A DNA stretch of 32,580 nucleotides from Comamonadaceae bacterium UBA2334 (GTDB lineage Bacteria; Pseudomonadota; Gammaproteobacteria; Burkholderiales; Burkholderiaceae_C). The translations under genes were made by a program, and so were the position numbers. Below the pieces are notes generated by a model that saw only the letters and a program-made list of their open reading frames with translations, was not told the DNA's origin and did not search any database. Where the stretch lies: the NCBI GenBank assembly GCA_002344885.1, contig DDUQ01000108.1, positions 1-32,580 on the forward strand, in the 5' to 3' direction. Below are positions 7,286-16,135 of this stretch, one piece after another. The first letter of the stretch is position 1; each line of letters starts with the position of its first letter.

Positions 7286-7846
7286 TTACTTGAGGGACAG
7301 CAGCTTGTTCACGTCTGCGTTGTTGGGCAGCGCGTAGTCGTGGCCGCGGATGATCTGACCGGTGTCGGTTTTCACCAGCTTGAGGCTCACGAATGTGGAG
7401 TTGGCCGCTGCCGAGTATGTGCCCACGACTACCAGGCCAGCGCTGTGGACCTTGGCGATGTCTTTCAGTTCGCGTGACAGCATCAGCTCGCCGGTTTCTT
7501 CGCGGACGAAGATGTCGCCGCGCAACTTCAGCTCCTTCACATGGAGGCCCCGGCCCACCAGGTGCGACGCATACTGTTCGGACAGCGTGCGGCCCAGCGG
7601 GGCTGTCTTGCGCAGGTCGTTCACGTTGACCACGGTGGCCACCAGCAGGGGGGTGGTGGTCAGGGGCTGGAGGTCCAGTCCAGCCAGCAGGGCGTCGATG
7701 GCCTCGCGGTTGGCCACCACAAACTTGCTGGCTTTGGCTTCTTCGTAGGTGGGTTCAGGCTTGATGTACACACCGGTGTTCTGTGACGCGCAGGCCGTCA
7801 GCAGGGCAGCGGCGGCGAGCATCAGGGGCAATGCAACGCGCTTCAT
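7286..7846 (-). CDS. FlgO family outer-membrane lipoprotein
   Basis: A 186-residue exported lipoprotein. The signal peptide MKRVALPLMLAAAALLTAC carries a lipobox with the modified cysteine at residue 19. The mature part contains LLVATVVNVNDLRKTAPLGRTLSEQYASHLVGRGLHVKELKLRGD and LVVVGTYSAAANSTFVSLKLVKTDTGQIIRG, which resemble the FlgO fold (a TolB-N-like domain binding at the outer membrane). FlgO in Vibrio helps anchor the flagellum, but no flagellar genes are nearby, so that role should not be assumed. Its ATG overlaps the stop of the upstream lipoprotein gene by 4 bases, so the two are coupled. Confidence 0.72.
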   Translation of the reverse strand: MKRVALPLMLAAAALLTACASQNTGVYIKPEPTYEEAKASKFVVANREAIDALLAGLDLQPLTTTPLLVATVVNVNDLRKTAPLGRTLSEQYASHLVGRGLHVKELKLRGDIFVREETGELMLSRELKDIAKVHSAGLVVVGTYSAAANSTFVSLKLVKTDTGQIIRGHDYALPNNADVNKLLSLK

Positions 7847-8520
7847 TGGCTCACCACCTTCATGGTCTTGAATTCGGGGGCTGTGCGGAACAGGGTGTTG
7901 TCCACATCCTCAATGTAGTACACATCGGTCTTGCGGGTCAGGATCTGGTCAGGCGTGTTTGCCGAGGTGGTCAATACCAATTCGGTGTGCGTCGGGCCGC
8001 CGGAATTCACGCTGGCGGCGTAATCTGCAATCGCGGCGATGCCGACTGCCCCAGCAAGCTTCGCGTCCAAATGCTGGTTGCGCAAACCGTGAACCACGCC
8101 AACGCCCGTTGTCAGCATGGTGTAGATGCCGGGCACAAAGTGCGGACGCTCGCTCTTGTGCACCACCAACTGGGCTTTGTAGCTGATGGCCAGCACGTTC
8201 TGCGAGCTGGTGGTCACCCGGCGACCGGAGCGCACGAGTTCGGTGGTCAGCATTTCGTGGAAGGTGGTTTCAAACGACGTGGCCTGGGCCGGGGGTGTGA
8301 CCGACAGCCGTGCGTTGGACGCCACGCCGGCTTCGTCCAGCATCTTCAGGGTTTCACGCGCTGCGTCGCGTGCCACCACCTGCCAGTGACCCGCCGAGCG
8401 AACCTTCTTCTGCTCGGTGATGTCAAAGTTGCCCCCGACGGGTATGGGAGATTGAGCACAGCCTGCCAATGTGGCGAGAACAATCGCGGCGCACGCGCTG
8501 GTGGAAAAGGGTATGTTCAA
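7843..8520 (-). CDS. Predicted lipoprotein of unknown function
   Basis: A 225-residue protein read from a TTG start. An AGGAG sequence (complement of 8528-8532) lies 7 bases ahead of this TTG, which decides the start. The signal peptide ends in a lipobox LAGC with Cys21. The mature domain has a mixed pattern with FHEMLTTELVRSGRRVTTSS, an AISYKAQLVVHKSERPHF strand pair and a C-terminal TDVYYIEDVDNTLF. I do not recognise a named family. It overlaps the FlgO-like gene by an ATGA, so the two lipoproteins are probably made together and may act in one envelope complex; this is inference from coupling only. Confidence 0.7.
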   Translation of the reverse strand: MNIPFSTSACAAIVLATLAGCAQSPIPVGGNFDITEQKKVRSAGHWQVVARDAARETLKMLDEAGVASNARLSVTPPAQATSFETTFHEMLTTELVRSGRRVTTSSQNVLAISYKAQLVVHKSERPHFVPGIYTMLTTGVGVVHGLRNQHLDAKLAGAVGIAAIADYAASVNSGGPTHTELVLTTSANTPDQILTRKTDVYYIEDVDNTLFRTAPEFKTMKVVSQ

Positions 8521-8692
8521 GACAGAACTCCTGTGACCCTGTCGGGTTTGATTCGATGCTGTCGACAGGCGACCGCCGACGGTTGAGCAGAAATTATGGC
8601 TGAGCCTCGCCGCAATTAGCTACTGAAATTCGCAGCGTGTCGGAGGCGCGCCACGTTTGTCGGCAAAGTCGCGACGTGGCCTGGCCCTTGCG

Positions 8693-9403
8693 TCAGTAAG
8701 TGCCGCTTTCCTTGCTGCCTTTTTTGCCGCTGATTTGCCAGGCAGTGCGCTGCTGAACCAGCCGCGCCAGAAATTCGAGTTCTTCGTCGGTGTGATTGAT
8801 GGCCTTGGCCGGCGACAGCACGACCTCTTCACTGCCGCGCCGGTCAGCCCAGAAAGCCTGGTGGTATTCAGCCTGCGATGTCACCTTGTCGTTCGACGTG
8901 CTCAGGTCAATGGTGCCGTAGCAATTGCAGAGGTAACTGCGGTTGTCCCTGTCCGCAAAAATCTCGGTGTACACACCGGTACCACGGATGCCTGCTGTCA
9001 GGGTGGGTGTCACGATGCGGCGTGACTGCCCTTTGCCCCACACGCTGACAACGGCACCAGTCAGCAGCCGAAGCAAGCTGACAGCGTTCAGCGATGCGCC
9101 GCGTTCGACCGCCAGCCTCGAGTTCTGCCTTACGTGGAAAGACGAGTTGCCGATGACGAACACCAGTCTGGAACGCGGCCCGGTTTCAATCACATCGCCG
9201 GTCTGGATGGTGGTGTCGGGCCGCAAGGCGCTGCCGTTGAGGATGGCATCGCCCTCCAGCTCGACGATGTTGCTGCGCTGCTGCGCTGCTGCGGCAGACC
9301 AGCCGCCTGCCGCTACCCAGGCTGCCGCAGCCTGCAAGGTCTGGCGGCGCTGGAACCAGGTCACTTCGGAGGGGTGTCGTCCGCTGAGGGTGTGTTCTGC
9401 CAT
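8693..9403 (-). CDS. Exported FecR-domain protein
   Basis: A 236-residue protein. The N-terminus FQRRQTLQAAAAWVAAGG has a twin-arginine-like pair before a hydrophobic stretch ending in AAAAQ, so export by Tat or Sec is likely. The following region (about residues 45-150: GDAILNGSALRPDTTIQTGDVIETGPRSR, then VIGNSSFHVRQNSRLAVE and TPTLTAGIRGTGVYTE) matches the FecR periplasmic domain. A CNC motif follows in YLCNCYG. No sigma factor or TonB receptor lies next to it, so this is not a classic FecIR regulator; stand-alone FecR-domain proteins of this kind have no settled function. A 172-base spacer separates it from the lipoprotein pair downstream. Confidence 0.75.
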   Translation of the reverse strand: MAEHTLSGRHPSEVTWFQRRQTLQAAAAWVAAGGWSAAAAQQRSNIVELEGDAILNGSALRPDTTIQTGDVIETGPRSRLVFVIGNSSFHVRQNSRLAVERGASLNAVSLLRLLTGAVVSVWGKGQSRRIVTPTLTAGIRGTGVYTEIFADRDNRSYLCNCYGTIDLSTSNDKVTSQAEYHQAFWADRRGSEEVVLSPAKAINHTDEELEFLARLVQQRTAWQISGKKGSKESGTY

Positions 9404-9457
9404 GGGTCATTCCTGTTCAAACACGGTACAGAGCGGCAAACGCCCGTTGGCGCTGCC

Positions 9458-10252
9458 TCAGGCCGCTGATTTTGGCGCATCTTCAGACTGGTCGAGCAGG
9501 AAGCTGTCGCGGAATGTGAAGTACAGCGACGAAAAAAACATCGAGGCCATCAGCATCACCGCAGGCATGACCAGCCCCCGGGCCAACGCACCGCCGCCGG
9601 CCAGCGAGACCACCACGCTGGTCAGGATGCCGCCCAGGACAAACATGCCCACCCACCCCAGCCCGAAGAGCAACAAGGCACCTTTGTTTTTCCAGCAGGC
9701 CAGCGTGCTGAAAAACAGGCTTTTGACCGGGGAAATGCCGTGCCAGTGCACCAGTGCGGGTGCATGCCAGAAAGCTGCTGCCAGCGGCACGTAGAAGGCC
9801 AGCGCCACCCACAATGCAGCCTGGAAGGCGGGCGAGCTGGCGATGTCCTGCGTCAGTTCAGTTTGGCCCAGGTAGACACCTGCAAACTGTCCGCCATCGG
9901 CCAGCGCAGTGAACGCCAGCATGACGACGAAACTGGCTGCGTACAGCACACCGAGCTTCAGCATGCTCGTCATGCGCTGCTTGCCCGCCGCGAAGGCGGT
10001 GCCAAGAACTCTGGGCATGGGAAACACACCATCGGCAGCCTGTCGGGCAGCGGCCATCAATCCGAGCGTGGCGGCAGGCAGCAGCACCAAGGCCAGCAGA
10101 TTGCCCAGCACGGGGACGATGGCCAGTATCGACACGGCCCCCATGAACATGAAAAACAGCCCTCCCAGTGCCAGGGGTTGCCTGAAGAAGGTTTGGATGC
10201 CCGCTTTGACCCATTGCAGGCCGGTGCTGGCGGGCACGATGTTGAGTTTCAT
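9458..10252 (-). CDS. BPSS1780 family membrane protein
   Basis: A 264-residue integral membrane protein with about six hydrophobic segments, starting MKLNIVPASTGLQWVKAGIQTFFRQPLAL. This opening, the GNLLALVLLPAATLGLMAAAR segment and the PLAAAFWHAPALVHWHG loop are typical of the BPSS1780 family of betaproteobacteria, whose function is unknown. The start is 13 bases from the homoserine kinase stop, so it is the last gene of the DUF2782 - thrB - BPSS1780 unit. I saw no clear terminator in the 54 bases downstream before the FecR-domain gene, so read-through is possible. Confidence 0.8.
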   Translation of the reverse strand: MKLNIVPASTGLQWVKAGIQTFFRQPLALGGLFFMFMGAVSILAIVPVLGNLLALVLLPAATLGLMAAARQAADGVFPMPRVLGTAFAAGKQRMTSMLKLGVLYAASFVVMLAFTALADGGQFAGVYLGQTELTQDIASSPAFQAALWVALAFYVPLAAAFWHAPALVHWHGISPVKSLFFSTLACWKNKGALLLFGLGWVGMFVLGGILTSVVVSLAGGGALARGLVMPAVMLMASMFFSSLYFTFRDSFLLDQSEDAPKSAA

Positions 10253-10265
10253 GGGTGGGCCTTGT

Positions 10266-11246
10266 TCACGCCTGCATCCAGGCTGCGAGGTCTGTCATGG
10301 TGGTCACGCGCTGGCGCAACACACGTTCGAAGTGGGTGGGGTCATGGGGTTTGAGCATGCTGGCCTCGCGCGGCAGGTGCCAGTCCCACAGGCGCGACAC
10401 CCAGAATCGCAACGCACCGGCACGCAACATGGCAGGCAGCAAGGTGCGTTCCGCATCGGTGAGCGGACGCACGGCCTGGTAGGCGGCCAGCATGGCCTGG
10501 GCGCGGGCGGCATCGTGAACGCCTGTGGGCAGGTCGATGCACCAGTCGTTCAGGCAGACGGCCAGGTCAAAGGCAAAGCTGTCACAACCGGCAAAGTAAA
10601 AGTCGAACAGGCCGGTCAGGGTCTCGCCCTCGAACATCACGTTGTCGCGGAACAGATCGGCATGGATCGGCCCTTTGGGCAGGGCCGCATAGGCTGCCGT
10701 TGCCGACACCTCGTTCTGGAACGCGAGTTCCGCGCTGATGAGATTGGCCTGGTCGGCGTTCAGGTGCGGCAACACGACAGGCACGGTTTCGTTCCACCAG
10801 GCCAGGCCGCGCAGGTTGGGCTGAATGCGGTCAAAGTCTTGCCCGGCCAGGTGCATGCGGGCCAGCATTTCGCCCATTGCTGCGCAATGTGCAGGCTGCG
10901 GCGAAAGCTGGCTTTTGCCACGCAGCTTGTTCACCACAGCCGCTGGCTTGCCCTTGACGGTGTGCAGGATGTTGCCCTGGGCATCGGCTGCCGGGTCGGG
11001 CACCGGGATGCCCTTGCCAGCCAGGTGTTTCATCAGGTGCAGATAAAAAGGCAGTTGCTCGAAGCTCAGGCGTTCGAACAGTGTGAGCACATAGTCGTGC
11101 ACCGCCCCTGTGCGCTCGGTGGACACAAAGTAGTTGGTGTTCTCGATGCCGCCTGCGCAACCTTGCATGTCGGTGAGCGTGCCCAAGCCCAGACGGGTCA
11201 GCAGTTCGCCTGCTTCGGTCGTGGTGACCGGTGTGAATACAGCCAT
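10266..11246 (-). CDS. thrB: Homoserine kinase (type II, ThrB/APH-like fold)
   Basis: A 326-residue cytoplasmic kinase of the choline/aminoglycoside kinase fold. It begins MAVFTPVTTTEAGELLTRLGLG and has the nucleotide region GIENTNYFVSTE. Its catalytic loop is GPIHADLFRDNVMF, followed by the metal-binding GLFDFYFAGCDSFAFDLAVCLNDW. These are hallmarks of the proteobacterial homoserine kinase that phosphorylates homoserine to O-phosphohomoserine in threonine synthesis. It is unrelated to the GHMP-type ThrB of enterobacteria. It lies 33 bases after the DUF2782 gene and 13 bases before the BPSS1780 gene. Confidence 0.9.
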   Translation of the reverse strand: MAVFTPVTTTEAGELLTRLGLGTLTDMQGCAGGIENTNYFVSTERTGAVHDYVLTLFERLSFEQLPFYLHLMKHLAGKGIPVPDPAADAQGNILHTVKGKPAAVVNKLRGKSQLSPQPAHCAAMGEMLARMHLAGQDFDRIQPNLRGLAWWNETVPVVLPHLNADQANLISAELAFQNEVSATAAYAALPKGPIHADLFRDNVMFEGETLTGLFDFYFAGCDSFAFDLAVCLNDWCIDLPTGVHDAARAQAMLAAYQAVRPLTDAERTLLPAMLRAGALRFWVSRLWDWHLPREASMLKPHDPTHFERVLRQRVTTMTDLAAWMQA

Positions 11247-11279
11247 GTGATGCAGCTGCCCGTGGCAGCCCGAAAGGGA

Positions 11280-11615
11280 TCAAAAATTCAACAAACGCCA
11301 GCTGGTGCGGCCTGCGCTGCCCTGGCTGCCGGTGCGCTCGCCAGCAGGCATGGCACTGCCTTGCGGGCTGGCGCTGGGCTGGATCTGGTAGCCCGGCAGG
11401 CCCGACTTGGTTTGCACATCTATCTGGCGCGTGACGCCGCCGATGCGCACTTCATCGACCCGGCTGCCGGCATCTTCATGGGTGATGCGCTGCAGGCGCT
11501 GGTTGGGTGCGGTGTCGGTCGGGGCTTCCTGTGCCCAGGCGGCTGCACCGGCCAACAGGCAGGCAGCGGCAACGAGACGGGCAGGAGAAAGCGCAGAAAT
11601 GGAAAAAATGGTCAT
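11280..11615 (-). CDS. DUF2782 domain protein, exported
   Basis: A 111-residue protein with a signal peptide (RLVAAACLLAGAAAWAQ, cleavage around residue 29) and a small mature domain, LQRITHEDAGSRVDEVRIGGVTRQIDVQTK followed by GLPGYQIQP, that matches DUF2782. The function is unknown. The start is set at the ATG (complement of 11613-11615) giving MTIFSISALSPARL; the longer open frame upstream is repetitive DNA and not protein-like. No Shine-Dalgarno sequence is visible; a TACAAT box lies only 5 bases ahead. First gene of the thrB unit and divergent from polA, a conserved arrangement in related bacteria as I recall it. Confidence 0.75.
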   Translation of the reverse strand: MTIFSISALSPARLVAAACLLAGAAAWAQEAPTDTAPNQRLQRITHEDAGSRVDEVRIGGVTRQIDVQTKSGLPGYQIQPSASPQGSAMPAGERTGSQGSAGRTSWRLLNF

Positions 11616-11664
11616 GCCCGATTGTAAAAGCCAAGGCCGCATCGGCCCGGCAGGGGCGTGGCCA

Positions 11665-11712
11665 TCGCTTGGTGGGTCGCTTGGAGGGTCGCCTGCCGGG
11701 TCGCGGGGCAGC
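11665..11712. repeat. 12-bp degenerate tandem repeat between DUF2782 gene and polA
   Basis: Four consecutive 12-base units start with TCGC: TCGCTTGGTGGG, TCGCTTGGAGGG, TCGCCTGCCGGG and TCGCGGGGCAGC. The first two differ at one position and the others drift. The array lies in the divergent spacer between two genes and could arise by slippage or carry regulator contacts; no function can be assigned. Confidence 0.6.
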
Positions 11713-11760
11713 AGCGTGGTAGTGGCGGGGTAGCAGCGCGGCAGTAGCGAGGCAGTGGCA
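11707..11760. repeat. 21-22-bp degenerate repeat in the polA upstream spacer
   Basis: Right after the 12-base array, the pattern G-G-C-A-G-C-A-G-C-G then G-G-T-A-G-T-G-G-C-G repeats as alternating GGCAG/GGTAG and GTAGCG/GTGGCG blocks with a period of about 21-22 bases, roughly two and a half copies. The period is two helical turns. Boundaries are approximate. Confidence 0.45.
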
Positions 11761-11836
11761 TTGAGAGCGTTTTTCCGGGCGGCTTCCAGTCCAGGGTTTG
11801 CGGCTGTCGCACGGCCCATGCCCGACAATGCGCGCC

Positions 11837-14767
11837 ATGACTGACAAGCGACCCACCCTGCTGCTGGTAGACGGCTCCAGCTACCTGTACCGTGCCTTTC
11901 ACGCCATGCCCGACCTGCGGGCCGTGGCCGGCGACCCATCCAGCGCCCCCACCGGTGCCATCCGGGGCATGGTCAACATGATGCAGAGCCTGGCCAAAGA
12001 CGTGCCCGCCAGCCACGTGGCCTGTGTGTTCGACGCGTCCGGCCCCACGTTCCGCGATGCGTTGTACCCTGACTACAAAGCCCACCGGGCACCCATGCCA
12101 GACGACTTGCGGGCACAGATCGAACCCATCCACGAAGTGGTGCGCCTGCTGGGGTGGGCGGTGCTGAATGTGCCTGGGGTCGAGGCAGATGATGTCATCG
12201 GCACACTGGCGCGTGCGGGCGAAGCGCAGGGCTTCGACGTGGTGATCTCCAGCGGCGACAAAGACCTGGCGCAACTGGTAACTGAACACATCACCATCAT
12301 CGACACCATGAATGGCAAGCGCCGGGACCTGGCGGGCGTGGAGGCCGAGTTTGGTGTACCGGCCAGGCTGATGATCGACTTCCAGACCCTGGTGGGTGAT
12401 GCGGTGGACAACGTGCCCGGTGTGTCCAAAGTGGGGCCCAAGACCGCTGCCAAGTGGCTGCAGGAGTTCGGTTCGCTCGACGCGCTGGTGGCCCGGGCCG
12501 ACGAGGTCAAGGGCGTGGCGGGGCAGAACCTGCGCGATGCCCTGGGCTGGTTGCCCACCGGGCGCGCGTTGGTCACCATCAAGACCGACTGCGACCTGAA
12601 CGGGTATGTGCCTGGGTTGCCCAGTCTCGATTCCATAGCTGTCAGTGCCCAGCATTCAAGCGCCCTGGCCGATTTTTATGCCAAATTTGGCTTCAAAGGC
12701 CTGGTGCGGGCCATGGCCGAGCGGGGGAGCGGGGCGTCGGTGCCCACTACCCCTGCGAAGGCAGGCCGGACGGAGCCCGCCGCGCAGGCGGCCCAGCCGG
12801 GCGGCACCGGCGATTTGTTTGCCACGTCCGAAAGCGCCGCGCCGGCTGTCGCCAGCACGGTGCAGGTCGACACAGTGACCGATTGGGCGGCGTTTGAGGC
12901 CTGGCTGGCACGGGTTCAGGCGGCCGAACTGACGGCTTTGGACACCGAAACCACCTCGCTGGACCAGATGGCCGCTCAGATCGTGGGCATCAGCCTGTGC
13001 GTCGAGCCTGGCCACGCCGCCTACATCCCGCTGTCCCATGATTACCCCGATGCGCCCGTGCAGTTGCCTCGGGACGAGGTGCTGGCGCGCCTGAAGCCCT
13101 GGCTGGAAGACCCCGCTGTCCACAAGCTGGGGCAGCACGTCAAATACGACCGGCATGTGCTGGCCAACCACGGCATTGAGGTGAAGGGTTATGCCCACGA
13201 CACGATGTTGCAGAGCTACGTGCTGGAGGTGCACCGCCCCCATGGCCTGTCCAGCCTGGCCGAACGCCACCTGGGGCGGGGCGGTATCACCTATGAAGAC
13301 CTGTGCGGCAAGGGCGCGCACCAGATTCCGTTCAGCCAGGTCGATGTGGCCAAGGCTGCTGCGTATGCGGGTGAGGATGCCGAACAGACCCTGGCGGTGC
13401 ACCGTGTCTTGTGGCCCCTGTTGCAGGCCAGCGCGCAGGTGGCCACGCCACCCGCGCCGCCCGCCAGCGCCCAGGCGGACCTGATTTTCGACGCCGAACC
13501 GGCAGCTGAAGCGGCGGCTGGCTCAGCGCCAGCGCAACCTAGCGGCCTGCAGTTTGTGTACGAGCTGGAAATGGCCAGCAGCGAAGCGCTGTACCGCATC
13601 GAGCGCAACGGCGTGCTCATCGATGCGCCCACACTGGCCACGCAAAGCCACGAGTTGGGACAGCGCATCCAGCAGCTGGAACAGGAGGCGTACGACATTG
13701 CCGGGCAGCCGTTCAACCTCTCCAGCCCCAAGCAGTTGGGTGAGATTTTTTTCGACAAGCTCGGTTTGCCGGTGATCAAAAAAACCGCCACCGGTGCGCG
13801 CAGCACCGACGAAGAGGTGCTGGAAAAGCTGGCAGAAGACTACCCGCTGCCCGCCCGCATTCTGGAACACCGGTCCCTGAGCAAACTCAAAGGCACCTAC
13901 ACCGACAAGCTGGCCTTGCTGGCCACGCCCCGCACGGGCAGGGTGCACACCCACTACGCGCAGGCCGTGGCGGTGACCGGGCGGCTCAGCAGCAACGAGC
14001 CCAACCTGCAGAACATTCCCGTGCGCACTGCCGAGGGCCGGCGGGTGCGCGAGGCGTTTGTGGCCCCGCCGGGTTGCCAGATTGCCAGCGCCGACTACAG
14101 CCAGATCGAGCTGCGCATTATGGCGCACATCAGCGGTGACCCGGCCTTGCTGAAGGCCTTTGCCGACGGCCTGGACGTGCACCGTGCCACGGCCGCCGAG
14201 GTGTTCGGCATCGGCCTGGAGCAGGTCAGCAGCGAACAGCGGCGCTATGCCAAAGTCATCAACTTCGGGCTCATCTATGGCATGAGCAGTTTTGGCCTGG
14301 CCAAGGCGCTGGGCATTGACAACACGGCGGCCAAAAACTACATCCAGCGCTACTTCGAGCGGTTTGCCGGTGTGAAGCGCTACATGGACGACACCCGCGC
14401 CCAGGCCAAAGCGCAGGGCTACGTGGAGACCGTGTTCGGCCGCCGGCTGTACCTGCCCGAAATCAACAGCCCCAACGGCCCGCGCCGCGCGGGCGCCGAG
14501 CGCGCCGCCATCAACGCCCCCATGCAGGGCACGGCGGCTGACCTCATCAAGCTCAGCATGGTGGCGGTGCAGCATGCGCTGGATGCGCAGCAGCGCGGCA
14601 CAAAAATGATCATGCAGGTGCACGACGAACTGGTGTTCGAGGTGCCAGAGTCTGAGGTGAACTGGGTGCGCGCCGAGGTGCCGCGCCTGATGGCCGGTGT
14701 GGCTGCACTGAAGGTGCCGCTGTTGGCCGAGGTGGGCTTCGGGCCCAACTGGGAACGGGCGCATTGA
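11837..14767 (+). CDS. polA: DNA polymerase I
   Basis: A 976-residue family A polymerase. Residues 1-290 form the 5'-3' flap nuclease (TLLLVDGSSYLYRAFHAMPD, then VEADDVIGTLA and ISSGDKDLAQLV). After a poorly conserved Ala/Pro linker comes the 3'-5' exonuclease domain at about 350-540 with an intact DTETTSL (Asp369, Glu371), so proofreading should be active. A second low-complexity linker (about 535-570) leads to the polymerase domain with motif A DYSQIELR (Asp753), motif B around KVINFGLIYGMS and motif C QVHDELV (Asp930). The enzyme fills gaps and removes RNA primers. ATG 11837 gives the normal N-terminus; there is no Shine-Dalgarno, but GACAAT lies 7 bases upstream, hinting at a very short leader. 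Confidence 0.97.
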   Translation: MTDKRPTLLLVDGSSYLYRAFHAMPDLRAVAGDPSSAPTGAIRGMVNMMQSLAKDVPASHVACVFDASGPTFRDALYPDYKAHRAPMPDDLRAQIEPIHEVVRLLGWAVLNVPGVEADDVIGTLARAGEAQGFDVVISSGDKDLAQLVTEHITIIDTMNGKRRDLAGVEAEFGVPARLMIDFQTLVGDAVDNVPGVSKVGPKTAAKWLQEFGSLDALVARADEVKGVAGQNLRDALGWLPTGRALVTIKTDCDLNGYVPGLPSLDSIAVSAQHSSALADFYAKFGFKGLVRAMAERGSGASVPTTPAKAGRTEPAAQAAQPGGTGDLFATSESAAPAVASTVQVDTVTDWAAFEAWLARVQAAELTALDTETTSLDQMAAQIVGISLCVEPGHAAYIPLSHDYPDAPVQLPRDEVLARLKPWLEDPAVHKLGQHVKYDRHVLANHGIEVKGYAHDTMLQSYVLEVHRPHGLSSLAERHLGRGGITYEDLCGKGAHQIPFSQVDVAKAAAYAGEDAEQTLAVHRVLWPLLQASAQVATPPAPPASAQADLIFDAEPAAEAAAGSAPAQPSGLQFVYELEMASSEALYRIERNGVLIDAPTLATQSHELGQRIQQLEQEAYDIAGQPFNLSSPKQLGEIFFDKLGLPVIKKTATGARSTDEEVLEKLAEDYPLPARILEHRSLSKLKGTYTDKLALLATPRTGRVHTHYAQAVAVTGRLSSNEPNLQNIPVRTAEGRRVREAFVAPPGCQIASADYSQIELRIMAHISGDPALLKAFADGLDVHRATAAEVFGIGLEQVSSEQRRYAKVINFGLIYGMSSFGLAKALGIDNTAAKNYIQRYFERFAGVKRYMDDTRAQAKAQGYVETVFGRRLYLPEINSPNGPRRAGAERAAINAPMQGTAADLIKLSMVAVQHALDAQQRGTKMIMQVHDELVFEVPESEVNWVRAEVPRLMAGVAALKVPLLAEVGFGPNWERAH

Positions 14768-14778
14768 GGGGTTGTGAT

Positions 14779-14801
14779 TTAACGCAATTGAATTGCGTTA
14801 A
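14779..14801. promoter_or_regulatory. Perfect 23-bp palindrome, probable Zur-type operator
   Basis: Arms TTAACGCAATT and AATTGCGTTAA are exact reverse complements around a single central G at 14790. A further half-site TTGCGTTA occurs at 14815-14822, exactly 22 bases after the same octamer in the right arm (14793-14800). A good -10 hexamer TAATAT (14799-14804) overlaps the right edge, so a bound repressor would block RNA polymerase. The genes downstream are zinc-acquisition genes, hence Zur is the best guess for the regulator; I cannot verify the motif against known Zur boxes. Confidence 0.7.
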
Positions 14802-14835
14802 TATCGCCACCCTGTTGCGTTAGCGGGGTGGTGGT

Positions 14836-14868
14836 CACCTTTGTCAGACGTGACGACTGACAAAGGTG
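14836..14868 (+). promoter_or_regulatory. Leader hairpin covering the ribosome binding site of the GTPase gene
   Basis: CACCTTTGTCAG (14836-14847) and CTGACAAAGGTG (14857-14868) are perfect 12-base complements with a 9-base loop. The right arm contains AAAGGTG, the only Shine-Dalgarno-like sequence before the ATG at 14879. No T-run follows, so it is not an intrinsic terminator. It would lie in the 5' leader of an mRNA starting after the -10 box at 14799-14804 and could hide the ribosome binding site. As DNA it could equally be a second operator. Confidence 0.6.
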
Positions 14869-14878
14869 TGAGCATCCC

Positions 14879-16127
<1,249 letters not shown>

Positions 16128-16135
<8 letters not shown>

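Noticed and set aside
9909..11627. Plus-strand open frame of 572 codons across BPSS1780, thrB and DUF2782 genes
   Set aside because: It crosses three well supported minus-strand genes and has no domain pattern; a GC-rich artefact.
14836..14868. Leader hairpin as an intrinsic terminator of polA
   Set aside because: No run of T follows on either strand, and it lies beyond the palindrome and -10 box of the next operon.
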